Made by a program: the position numbers and the translations under genes. Shown here in pieces: positions 5,579 through 10,914 of a stretch of DNA of 10,914 bases (position 1 is its first letter; each line of letters begins with the position of its first letter). Source of the stretch: DASUSF01 sp036375275 (GTDB lineage Bacteria; Pseudomonadota; Alphaproteobacteria; Geminicoccales; Geminicoccaceae); the NCBI GenBank assembly GCA_036375275.1, contig DASUSF010000493.1:1-10914 (forward strand), written 5' to 3'. The notes under the pieces are model-generated. The model did no database searches, was not told where the DNA came from, and saw only the letters and a list, made by a program, of their open reading frames with translations.

Positions 5579-5609
5579 GCCGGCCGGCGGATCAGCCGGC
5601 CGGCGGATC
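5578..5609. repeat. 16-bp perfect tandem duplication
   Basis: AGCCGGCCGGCGGATC occurs twice head to tail (5578-5593 and 5594-5609), spanning the ends of two convergent genes. Because GCCGGCCGGC is itself palindromic, the direct repeat also creates an inverted repeat. The second copy encodes the final residues of the minus-strand transporter. Confidence 0.8.
5579..5604. terminator. Bidirectional hairpin between convergent genes
   Basis: Arms GCCGGCCGGC (5579-5588 and 5595-5604) form a 10-bp all-GC stem with a 6-nt GGATCA loop. The left arm starts right after the plus-strand TGA (5576-5578), and the loop contains the minus-strand stop (5592-5594). No T tract follows on either side, so this would be a strong-stem, U-less terminator or a 3'-end protecting structure. 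Confidence 0.5.
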
Positions 5610-6779
5610 GTCGGTGCGCCGACGCAGCCGCTTGGGCAGCGGCACCGGGCGCGGCACCCGGCGGGGCGGCTTCGAGCTCAGCAGGAGCGCGATCCAGCGG
5701 CTGCCCTCGTCGCTCTCGAGGGCGATCTTGGCGGTCATGGTGAGCGGCACCGAGAGAAGCATGCCGAGCGGACCGAGCACCCAGCCCCAGAAGATCACCG
5801 AGGTCAGGACGACCAGCGGCGACAGGCCGAGGCGCGGACCCATGAAGCGCGGCTCGAGGCCGTTGCTGATCCCGACGTTGATCACGACGTAGCCGATCCC
5901 CGTGACCACCGCCCCGGCAAGGCCGAGCTGGATGAACGCGAGCAGGAGCGCCGGCACCGCCGCCGCGATCGAGCCGATGTTCGGGATGTAGTTGAGGGCG
6001 AACGCGAGGCAGCCGAGCAGGATCGGAAAGTCGAGCCCGAGGAAGGTCACGAACAGGCCGATCAGGAGCCCGGTCAGAAGGCTCATCAGCGTCTTGAGCA
6101 GCATGTAGTGGCGGACGTCGGCGACGATCCGCTGGATCCGGGTCCAGCCACGCCGCGACAGGCCGGGGAGCGCGCGCACCTTGGCCGGCATCGCGGCCGC
6201 CTCGAGCAGGATGAAGATCGCCACGATCAGGATGATGAAGGCGTAGACCAGGATGTCGCCGACGGTGCCGGCGATCGGGCCGAACCAGCCGAGGATGACG
6301 CCCGGGTCGATATAGCCGCGGATGTCGGCCTCCTCGAGGCTGATCCCCCAGGCGGCCAGCTGCTCGATCACCGCTCGGACCTCGTTGTCGAGCGCATCGC
6401 CATAGGCCTGAAGGTTGCCGCTGACGTTCTGCACCGAACGGTCGAGCATGCGCCCGATCCCGGCCCCGACCCCGACGAGCAGGACCAGGAGCACCAGGAG
6501 CGCGATTCCCGAGGGCACGCCACGGCGCTGCATCGCGAGGAACAGCGGCGCCCAGATGACGGCGATGAACCCGGCGATCAGGAACGAGTTCACGAGCGGC
6601 GCCGCCGCATGCATGCCGGCGACGACGACCACGAACCCGGCCGCCGTCAGCAGGACCCGCTCTGCGATGCGGAGCCCGCCGCGCGCCTCGCCGGGGTCGC
6701 GCGGCCCCGGCTCCAGATCCGCCGCAGCCTCCGGCTCGGCCGTGGCGTCCGCCTCCTCGTCCCCCAGCACGTGCGCCAT
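5592..6779 (-). CDS. AI-2E family transporter
   Basis: A 395-aa multi-pass inner-membrane protein of the AI-2E transporter family (formerly UPF0118/PerM). Members have been implicated in autoinducer-2 export, Na+/H+ antiport or other small-molecule export, so the substrate here is unknown. An acidic cytoplasmic N-terminus (1-35) is followed by helices at about 43-60, 66-83 and 90-108, a large polar loop (110-165), helices at about 172-195, and a C-terminal bundle from about 228. Family motifs are visible: 'ALNYIPNIGSIAAAVPALLLA' (261-281) and 'GLEPRFMGPRLGLSPLVVLTSVIFWGWVLGPLGMLLSVPLT' (307-347). The tail is unusual, rich in Pro and Arg (PPRRVPRPVPLPKRLRRR). The start is fixed by GGAGG 5 nt before the ATG at 6779; a longer frame from 6836 has no such site. 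It appears monocistronic. Confidence 0.93.
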   Translation of the reverse strand: MAHVLGDEEADATAEPEAAADLEPGPRDPGEARGGLRIAERVLLTAAGFVVVVAGMHAAAPLVNSFLIAGFIAVIWAPLFLAMQRRGVPSGIALLVLLVLLVGVGAGIGRMLDRSVQNVSGNLQAYGDALDNEVRAVIEQLAAWGISLEEADIRGYIDPGVILGWFGPIAGTVGDILVYAFIILIVAIFILLEAAAMPAKVRALPGLSRRGWTRIQRIVADVRHYMLLKTLMSLLTGLLIGLFVTFLGLDFPILLGCLAFALNYIPNIGSIAAAVPALLLAFIQLGLAGAVVTGIGYVVINVGISNGLEPRFMGPRLGLSPLVVLTSVIFWGWVLGPLGMLLSVPLTMTAKIALESDEGSRWIALLLSSKPPRRVPRPVPLPKRLRRRTDDPPAG

Positions 6780-7007
6780 GGCTCCCTCCGGTGTCGGCGG
6801 CGGCGCCAATGTGGCGCTCCGGATGCGCCCCGCCAAGGCCTCAGCGAAGGTGCCCGGGCGCAGTCCGCCAGCGGCGCCATGCGCGGCCTCCAGATTCCCT
6901 CATCCGCGAAGCTGGACATAGCTATATGAATGCATTAGAGGAAGATATTAAGATTTCGGCTGCGCCGGGCCGGACAACCGGCTCGAGGTCGAACTCCGGA
7001 GGCCAGC
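6780..7007. promoter_or_regulatory. Divergent spacer with an AT-rich island
   Basis: This 228-bp region separates the AI-2E and puuE genes. Most is GC-rich, with a small hairpin GCGCCA-ATG-TGGCGC (6803-6817). Positions about 6916-6957 are sharply AT-rich and contain the palindrome AATGCATT (6929-6936). A possible -35 TGGACA (6913-6918) with TAGAGG 17 bp later (6936-6941) would drive puuE, but the match is modest. The island is the likely promoter or operator zone. Confidence 0.4.
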
Positions 7008-7916
7008 ATGGGCGCCGAGCACCCGCGCGACCTGATCGGCTACGGCGGCAAGCCCCCGCACCCCGGCTGGCCGGACGACGCCCGCCTCGCCCTGAGCTTC
7101 GTGCTCAACTACGAGGAGGGCGGCGAGAACTCGGTGCTCTACGGCGATGCCGCCTCCGAGACCTACCTGCACGAGGTGCCCGGCCTCGAGCCGCGTCGCG
7201 GCGAGCGCGACCTCTCGGTGGAGTCGGTCTACGAGTACGGCGCGCGCGCCGGCTTCTGGCGGATCCTACGGCTCTTCCAGGAGCGCGGGCTGACCCTCAC
7301 GGTCTACGCCGTCGGCTTGGCGCTGGAGCAGAATCCGGCGGCGGCGCGGGCCATGGTCGAGGCCGGCTTCGAGATCGCGAGCCACGGCTGGCGCTGGATC
7401 GACTACCGGCACGTCGACGAGGCGACCGAGCGGGAGCACATCGCGCGGGCGATCCAGGCGATCGAGACGGCTGCCGGGACCCGGCCGGTCGGCTGGTACA
7501 CCGGGCGGATCAGCGGCCAGACGCGCCGCCTGGTGGTCGAGGCCGGCGGCTTCCTGTACGATTCGGACTCCTACGCCGACGATCTGCCCTACTGGGTGGA
7601 GATCGCCGGCCGGCCGCACCTCGTGATCCCCTACACCCTCGACAACAACGACATGAAGTTCGGCCTCGCCAACGGCTTCGACCACGGCGACGCGTTCTTC
7701 CACTACCTGCGCGACGCCTTCGACGTGCTCTACGAGGAGGGCGTCGCGGCGCCCAAGATGATGTCGGTCGGACTGCACTGCCGGCTGGTCGGCCGCCCCG
7801 GCCGGGCGGCCGCGCTGGCCCGCTTCCTCGACTACGCCCGCAGCCACGACCGGGTCTGGATCACGACCCGGGCGGCGATCGCGCGCCACTGGCACGCCCG
7901 CCACCCGGCCGCTTGA
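7008..7916 (+). CDS. puuE: Allantoinase, PuuE (polysaccharide deacetylase) type
   Basis: A 302-aa cytosolic hydrolase. PuuE-type enzymes open the hydantoin ring of allantoin to allantoate in purine (urate) breakdown and are unrelated to the metal-dependent amidohydrolase AllB. It begins with the family signature 'RDLIGYGGKPPHPGWPDDARLALSFVLNYEEGGENSVLYGDAASE' (7-51), then 'SVYEYGARAGFWRILRLF' (73-90). The NodB-like core has 'GFEIASHGWRWIDY' (120-133), where other deacetylases keep metal-ligand His, then 'RPVGWYTGRISGQTRRLVVEAGGFLYDSDSYADDLPYW' (159-196) and 'GLHCRLVGRPGR' (255-266). Full family length. GGAGG lies 5 nt before the ATG. No other purine-catabolism gene (urate oxidase, uraD, transthyretin-like hiuH, allantoate hydrolase) is in the window. 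An undefined deacetylase paralogue is the main alternative, but the N-terminal match is very specific. Confidence 0.9.
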   Translation: MGAEHPRDLIGYGGKPPHPGWPDDARLALSFVLNYEEGGENSVLYGDAASETYLHEVPGLEPRRGERDLSVESVYEYGARAGFWRILRLFQERGLTLTVYAVGLALEQNPAAARAMVEAGFEIASHGWRWIDYRHVDEATEREHIARAIQAIETAAGTRPVGWYTGRISGQTRRLVVEAGGFLYDSDSYADDLPYWVEIAGRPHLVIPYTLDNNDMKFGLANGFDHGDAFFHYLRDAFDVLYEEGVAAPKMMSVGLHCRLVGRPGRAAALARFLDYARSHDRVWITTRAAIARHWHARHPAA

Positions 7917-7927
7917 CCGGGGTCGCC

Positions 7928-8575
7928 TCAGCCGGCGCGGGCGTCCGCGGTGCGCTGCGCCGACGGGCTCAGCGCCTCGAAGTAGCGATCGATGTCCTCG
8001 TGCGGATTGACCTCGACCAGGTAGGGATAGTGCTGGTTGCGGAACCGCATCGGAGCGTCGCCGAGGCGCTCGGCGAGCAGATCGGGATCGCAGTTGCCCA
8101 TCCGCACGCAGAGGGCGGCGCGCCGGAAGAAGGCGAGCACGACCTCGATGTCGCGCTCCAGGCCCCGGTCCTCGATCGCGGCCAGCAGGAACGCCCGCCA
8201 CGGTCGGAGCGTCGCCTCGGGGTCGCCTTCGGAACGCGTCATCGCGCGCTCGAGAAGCGCCTCCTGACGGGGGTGGGCCTCGCGCCACGCCGCGCTCAGA
8301 CGGTGCCAGGCGGGCGCCACGGGCTCGCTCTGGAAGCCGTCGACGATGCGCGTGGTCTCGGCCTGGACCACGATCGACCGCTGGTTCTGATGCTGGGCGA
8401 CGGCGAACAGGACGGTCGCGAGGAGAGCGAGCGCGATCAGGATCAGCGAGCTCTGCCCGATCGCCGCCTCGACGCCCCGGAACACCCGCCGCACGATCGC
8501 GATCCAGCGCCGGGTGCGGAACGACAGCGGGCCACGGCTGAAGCGGAGCAAAGGGAGCGCGAGGGTCGACTTCAT
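7928..8575 (-). CDS. Single-span membrane protein, DUF4760-like
   Basis: A 215-aa protein with a basic N-terminus (residues 1-36), one strong membrane helix 'SSLILIALALLATVLFAVAQH' (42-62) and a soluble helical domain. The domain includes 'PAWHRLSAAWREAHP' (88-102) and 'LERDIEVVLAFFRRAALCVRMGNCDPDLLAERLGDAPMRFRNQHYPYL' (139-186). The pattern 'VLAFFRRAALCVRMG.CDPDLL' resembles DUF4760-type proteins, whose function is unknown; that resemblance is by eye and weak. The basic N-terminal side predicts that the soluble domain is periplasmic. The ATG at 8575 is chosen because GAGG sits 7-8 nt upstream; another ATG four codons earlier is possible. It lies 8 nt after the stop of the small 8584-8784 gene and is almost certainly co-transcribed with it. 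It is convergent with puuE (11 bp apart). Confidence 0.75.
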   Translation of the reverse strand: MKSTLALPLLRFSRGPLSFRTRRWIAIVRRVFRGVEAAIGQSSLILIALALLATVLFAVAQHQNQRSIVVQAETTRIVDGFQSEPVAPAWHRLSAAWREAHPRQEALLERAMTRSEGDPEATLRPWRAFLLAAIEDRGLERDIEVVLAFFRRAALCVRMGNCDPDLLAERLGDAPMRFRNQHYPYLVEVNPHEDIDRYFEALSPSAQRTADARAG

Positions 8576-8583
8576 GACGGACC

Positions 8584-8784
8584 TCATCGGCAGAAGGGCA
8601 GGACCGGCGCAACCTCGCAGGGGTCGGGCATCGACACGTCGGAACCGTCGGCGGACCGATGGCCGGCAGACAATGGGCCCGCGGCCACGAGGATCCCGAG
8701 CAGGATCGCCGGAAGAAGGCGCAGGACCGGATGATCCGAGCTGATCGGCCGGTCCCGCGAGGATCGCGTCGGCCGCCACAGCAT
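8584..8784 (-). CDS. Small membrane-anchored or exported peptide
   Basis: A 66-aa protein with a long basic N-terminus (MLWRPTRSSRDRPISSDHP), one hydrophobic segment 'VLRLLPAILLGILVAAGPLSA' (20-40) and a short tail ending 'DPCEVAPVLPFCR', with Cys at 56 and 65 that could form a disulfide outside the cytoplasm. The segment could be a signal peptide (cleavage after PLSA) or a permanent anchor. The start is fixed by a strong purine-rich site (AGAGGAGGGGAG, 7 nt spacing); a longer frame to 8877 overlaps the CRP-like site and has none. It is the first gene of a two-gene operon with the 7928-8575 membrane protein, under a CRP-type promoter. No homologue is recognised. Confidence 0.65.
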   Translation of the reverse strand: MLWRPTRSSRDRPISSDHPVLRLLPAILLGILVAAGPLSAGHRSADGSDVSMPDPCEVAPVLPFCR

Positions 8785-8813
8785 GGAAAAACTCCCCTCC
8801 TCTGGAATGAACC

Positions 8814-8863
8814 GGACGCGAGCATACCTCTTGCGGACCGCTCCGAGTGTGAGCCGGGTCACT
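8814..8863 (-). promoter_or_regulatory. Class II CRP-type promoter of the small-protein operon
   Basis: TGTGA-N6-TCACT (8848-8863) matches the CRP consensus TGTGA-N6-TCACA at nine of ten positions; centre 8855.5. On the minus strand, TATGCT (8826-8821) is a good -10 and predicts a start near 8814. That puts the box at -41.5, the classic class II position, and there is no recognisable -35, as expected for an activator-dependent promoter. The leader would be 30 nt and carry a strong ribosome binding site. Which CRP/FNR-family regulator binds is not known. Confidence 0.6.
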
Positions 8864-8868
8864 ATAAT
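8863..8868 (+). promoter_or_regulatory. Perfect -10 TATAAT toward vanZ, overlapping the CRP box
   Basis: TATAAT follows the CRP-like box with a one-base overlap, pointing to the VanZ gene (start 8949, leader about 75 nt). No clear -35 lies 16-18 bp upstream. A regulator on the box would sit at about -20 and should block this promoter, so the box may activate one direction and repress the other. This is inference. Confidence 0.35.
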
Positions 8869-8948
8869 GCCGATCAAATTGCGCCGGATGCCGCTATCCC
8901 GATCGACCCGTTAACCACCTCGTAAGGTCCAAGGCCGAAGCTGTCGCT

Positions 8949-9374
8949 ATGCCCCTCTTGCTCAGAAAGCTGCACTCGTTGCTCGATCAGCGCTGGTTCC
9001 AGCGGGCCGGCCTCGTCGGCTGGCTCGTCGCGTGGGTGGTGGTGGCGGTGCTGCTGCTCACCCCGGTCGACGTGCCGCACCCGGCCGGCTCGGACAAGCT
9101 CGCCCATCTGCTGATCTTCGCGGTGCTGGCGTTCGCGACGGTGGTCTTCTGCCGGCAGCCGCGGGCGCTCGCCGGTCTCGCCATCCTCACGGTCGCCGCC
9201 AGCTATGTCCTGGAGCTCCTGCAGCTGGCCCTGCCGACCCGGAGCTACGACATCCTCGACCTCGTCGCGAACGGCGGCGGCGCGGCGCTCGGCTTCATCG
9301 CCGCCCTGCTGGCGCTGCGCGCGCTCGAGCGGAGCGCCCCGCGACCGGCTGCGGTGTCGCCGGGCCGCGCCTGA
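8949..9374 (+). CDS. VanZ-family membrane protein
   Basis: A 141-aa protein with four predicted membrane helices: 'LVGWLVAWVVVAVLLLTPV' (22-40), 'LAHLLIFAVLAFATVVFC' (51-68), 'ALAGLAILTVAASYVLELLQLAL' (73-95) and 'NGGGAALGFIAALLALRAL' (108-126). It shows the VanZ-like signature: 'SDKLAHLLIFAVLAF' (48-62), the helix-3 Glu in 'VLELLQLALPTRSYDILDLVANGGGAALG' (87-115) and the D-x-x-D-x-x-A-N motif. VanZ itself gives low-level teicoplanin resistance, but most VanZ-like proteins are uncharacterised, so resistance should not be assumed. The ATG has only a weak Shine-Dalgarno sequence. Its stop codon lies inside an inverted repeat shared with the convergent HIT gene. Confidence 0.88.
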   Translation: MPLLLRKLHSLLDQRWFQRAGLVGWLVAWVVVAVLLLTPVDVPHPAGSDKLAHLLIFAVLAFATVVFCRQPRALAGLAILTVAASYVLELLQLALPTRSYDILDLVANGGGAALGFIAALLALRALERSAPRPAAVSPGRA

Positions 9375-9394
9375 GGCGCCGGGCGCTCAGGCGC
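9367..9394. terminator. Bidirectional hairpin joining vanZ and HIT gene ends
   Basis: GCGCCTGAG (9367-9375) and CTCAGGCGC (9386-9394) are perfect 9-bp arms with a 10-nt loop that can pair further. The vanZ stop TGA (9372-9374) is in the left arm and the HIT stop, TCA on the plus strand (9387-9389), is in the right arm, so the repeat is centred on the gene junction. No T run follows. Confidence 0.5.
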
Positions 9395-9758
9395 CCTCGA
9401 TCCGCTTCAGCATCCGGCCGAGGCGGGCCCCGGCGAACAGGTGGACGTGGAAGTGCGGCACCTCCTGGCGGGCGTCCGCGCCGTGATTGGCGAGGACGCG
9501 GTAGCCGCCCTCGACCACGCCGAGGCGCCGGGCGACCTCGCCGACCGCCCTGAAGAAGCCGGCCACCGCCTCCGTGCCGGCCCTGGCGGTGAAGTCGTCC
9601 ATCGACACGTAGGGGCCCTTCGGGATCACCAGGACGTGGACCGGCGCCAGCGGGTTGATGTCGCGGAACGCGAGCGCATGCTCGTCCTCGTAGACCCGCT
9701 CGCAGGGGATCTCGCCCCGGAGGATCTTCGCGAAGACGTTGCTGTCGTCGTAGGCCAT
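9387..9758 (-). CDS. HIT-domain (HINT/PKCI-type) nucleotide hydrolase
   Basis: A 123-aa cytosolic protein of the histidine triad family, HINT branch, which typically hydrolyses AMP-N phosphoramidates such as AMP-lysine. The order of motifs is canonical: 'NVFAKILRGEIPCERVYEDEHALAFRDINPLAPVHVLVIPKGPYVSM' (7-53), then 'GGYRVLANHGADARQEVPHFHVHLFAG' (84-110). The triad HFHVH (His102, His104, His106; catalytic His104) is intact, as is the upstream NHG. Length is normal for the family. The start at 9758 matches the family; the frame stays open far upstream (to 10796) only as antisense to gshB. It is divergent from gshB with a 90-bp spacer holding a TTGACA promoter. Confidence 0.94.
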   Translation of the reverse strand: MAYDDSNVFAKILRGEIPCERVYEDEHALAFRDINPLAPVHVLVIPKGPYVSMDDFTARAGTEAVAGFFRAVGEVARRLGVVEGGYRVLANHGADARQEVPHFHVHLFAGARLGRMLKRIEGA

Positions 9759-9788
9759 GGCGTCCCCCCGGCTCCCCCGCCGGTATGG

Positions 9789-9817
9789 ACAAAGCGCAGC
9801 CGCGCCGGCAGTGTCAA
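9789..9817 (-). promoter_or_regulatory. Putative promoter of the HIT gene
   Basis: On the minus strand TTGACA (9817-9812, preceded by C) is followed after 17 bp by CTTTGT (9794-9789). The perfect -35 and spacing fit the same TTGACA-type architecture as at 1621. The start would be near 9782, a leader of about 24 nt before the ATG. The -10 is weak. Confidence 0.5.
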
Positions 9818-9848
9818 GTCCGGCCCGCCCCGTGCCCGGACGCTGCTC

Positions 9849-10814
9849 ATGAGCCTCGCGGTCGCGATCCAGATGGACCCGATCGAGAACGTCGACATCG
9901 ACGCCGACAGCACCTTCGCGCTCGCCCTCGAGGCGCAGCGGCGCGACCACGGCCTGTTCCACTACCTGCCGCGCGACCTGAGCTACCTGAACGGGCGGAT
10001 CGTCGCCACCGCGCGGCCGCTCGAGGTGCGCCGCGAGCGGGGGCGGCACTTCAGCCTCGGCGCGCCCGAGCGGATCGACCTCCGCACCCTGGACGTGGTC
10101 CTGATGCGCCAGGACCCGCCGTTCAACATGAACTACATCGGCGCGACCCACCTGCTCGAGCGGGTCCACCCGGAGACCCTGGTGGTCAACGACCCGGTCT
10201 CGGTGCGGAACGCGCCCGAGAAGCTGTTCGTGACCCAGTTCCCGGACCTCATGCCGCCGACCCTGATCACCTACGACCGCCAGGCGGTGCGCGCCTTCCG
10301 CACCGAGCACCGGGACATCATCGTCAAGCCGATCTACGGCAACGGCGGCGCCGGCGTGTTCCACATCGGCCCGGAGGACGAGAACCTCGGCGCGCTCCTC
10401 GACCTGCTGTACAGCGCGGTCGACGAGCCGCTCATGGTGCAGCGCTACCTGCCGGAGATCCGCCTCGGCGACAAGCGCATCATCCTGATCGACGGCGAGC
10501 CCGCCGGCGCGCTCAACCGGATCCCGCCGGAGGGCGATGCCCGCGCCAACATGCACGTCGGCGGCCGCGCCGAGGCCGCGACCCTCAGCCGGCGGGACCG
10601 GGAGATCTGCGAGGCGCTCGGCCCGGTGCTGCGCGAGCAGGGCCTGATCTTCGTCGGCATCGACGTGATCGGCAGCTACCTGACCGAGATCAACGTCACC
10701 TCGCCGACGGGGCTGCAGGAGATCGACCGCTTCGACGGCGTCTGCCTGGAGGCCCGGATCTGGGACGCGATCGAGGCGCAGCGGGACGCCCTGCACCGCG
10801 AGCTGCCCTCGTGA
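9849..10814 (+). CDS. gshB: Glutathione synthetase
   Basis: A 321-aa cytosolic ATP-grasp ligase that joins glycine to gamma-glutamylcysteine, the second step of glutathione synthesis. It opens with the GshB signature 'VAIQMDPIENVDIDADSTFALALEAQRR' (5-32). The preceding substrate-binding domain has 'DVVLMRQDPPFNMNYIGATHLLE' (82-104) and 'VVNDPVSVRNAPEKLFVTQFPDLMPPTLIT' (112-141). The ATP-grasp core has 'DIIVKPIYGNGGAGVF' (156-171), including Lys160 and the Gly-rich loop, 'VQRYLPEIRLGDKRIILIDGEPAGALNRIPPEGDARANMHVGG' (197-239), and the metal-binding 'GIDVIGSYLTEINVTSPTG' (270-288; Asp271, Glu280, Asn282). Normal length. The start at 9849 matches E. coli GshB; longer frames upstream overlap the divergent HIT gene. 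The Shine-Dalgarno sequence is weak. gshA is not in the window. Confidence 0.97.
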   Translation: MSLAVAIQMDPIENVDIDADSTFALALEAQRRDHGLFHYLPRDLSYLNGRIVATARPLEVRRERGRHFSLGAPERIDLRTLDVVLMRQDPPFNMNYIGATHLLERVHPETLVVNDPVSVRNAPEKLFVTQFPDLMPPTLITYDRQAVRAFRTEHRDIIVKPIYGNGGAGVFHIGPEDENLGALLDLLYSAVDEPLMVQRYLPEIRLGDKRIILIDGEPAGALNRIPPEGDARANMHVGGRAEAATLSRRDREICEALGPVLREQGLIFVGIDVIGSYLTEINVTSPTGLQEIDRFDGVCLEARIWDAIEAQRDALHRELPS

Positions 10815-10820
10815 CCGTCC

Positions 10821-10835
10821 GGGCGGGTCCCGCCC
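10821..10835 (+). terminator. GC-rich hairpin after gshB
   Basis: GGGCGG (10821-10826) and CCGCCC (10830-10835) form a 6-bp stem with a 3-nt GTC loop, 6 nt after the gshB stop. There is no T tract, so it is at best a weak terminator. The remaining bases to 10914 show no gene. Confidence 0.3.
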
Positions 10836-10914
10836 CCTGAGGTGACGCGCCGATCTCCCGGCATCCGGAGCGCCGCCACGAGGGGTTCCGCGGCCGGACG
10901 CGCGAAGGGGCCCG

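Noticed and set aside
6791..8734. 647-codon plus-strand frame
   Set aside because: It overlaps puuE out of frame and then runs antisense to the 7928-8784 operon; the product is low-complexity and has no family signature.
7266..8825. 519-codon minus-strand frame
   Set aside because: It lies antisense to puuE and out of frame with the two small minus-strand genes that have clear ribosome binding sites.
8911..8918. TTAACCAC as a CtrA half-site upstream of vanZ
   Set aside because: One mismatch to TTAACCAT and no partner half-site; too weak alone.
8949..9374. Glycopeptide resistance gene
   Set aside because: The VanZ-like fold is clear, but no vanA/B/H/X/R/S genes are nearby and most VanZ-like proteins are unrelated to resistance.
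9759..10796. Upstream extension of the HIT frame
   Set aside because: The frame is open only as antisense to gshB; the HIT family starts at the 9758 ATG.
1..10914. CRISPR arrays, tRNA/rRNA genes, insertion sequences, prophage
   Set aside because: No spaced direct repeats, no tRNA-like cloverleaf or CCA-type 3' end, and no transposase, integrase or phage motif in any frame that I could read.

Overview
This is a high-GC window (roughly 70% G+C by eye) of bacterial chromosome, most likely from an alphaproteobacterium. The evidence is the extreme GC3, an E. coli-like GshB, a PuuE-type allantoinase, CRP/FNR-family boxes, and -35 elements close to TTGACA with weak CTA-type -10 elements. I cannot fix the order or genus. 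I see no tRNA, rRNA, CRISPR array, insertion sequence or phage gene. Every recognisable gene looks like ordinary chromosomal housekeeping, envelope or accessory metabolism.

Layout. Positions 1-1546 hold the 5' part (515 codons) of a minus-strand YdbH/AsmA-like envelope protein that runs off the left edge. Long open frames on the plus strand are antisense to it and are not genes. A 177-bp divergent regulatory region with two dyads and a TTGACA promoter leads to a secreted SYLF-domain (Ysc84-type lipid-binding) protein (1724-2428). A GlsB/YeaQ-type small membrane protein (2505-2756) and a zinc-independent NAD(P)H:quinone oxidoreductase of the MDR superfamily (2839-3831) follow. A secreted Pro/Arg-rich hypothetical protein (3844-4317, minus) is divergent from a two-helix membrane peptide (4410-4631). 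Next comes a small Cys-rich protein (4726-4947) with a near-perfect FNR/FixK box upstream. A 319-bp gene-free stretch (4948-5266) carries two perfect inverted DnaA-box sequences. A 103-aa hypothetical membrane protein (5267-5578) converges on an AI-2E family transporter (5592-6779, minus).

The right half holds a puuE-like allantoinase (7008-7916), a two-gene minus-strand cluster of small exported and membrane-anchored proteins (7928-8784), a VanZ-family protein (8949-9374), a HIT-domain protein (9387-9758, minus) and glutathione synthetase gshB (9849-10814). The two-gene cluster has what looks like a class II CRP-dependent promoter.

How it fits together: the genes do not form one pathway. 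Themes are the envelope (YdbH-like, SYLF, GlsB-like, VanZ, several tiny membrane proteins) and redox or stress (quinone oxidoreductase, GshB, FNR-like box). The most interesting signals are non-coding: the paired DnaA boxes, the FNR-type and CRP-type boxes at plausible promoter positions, and two convergent gene pairs whose ends are built into long perfect inverted repeats. I did not find a clear novel multi-gene system.
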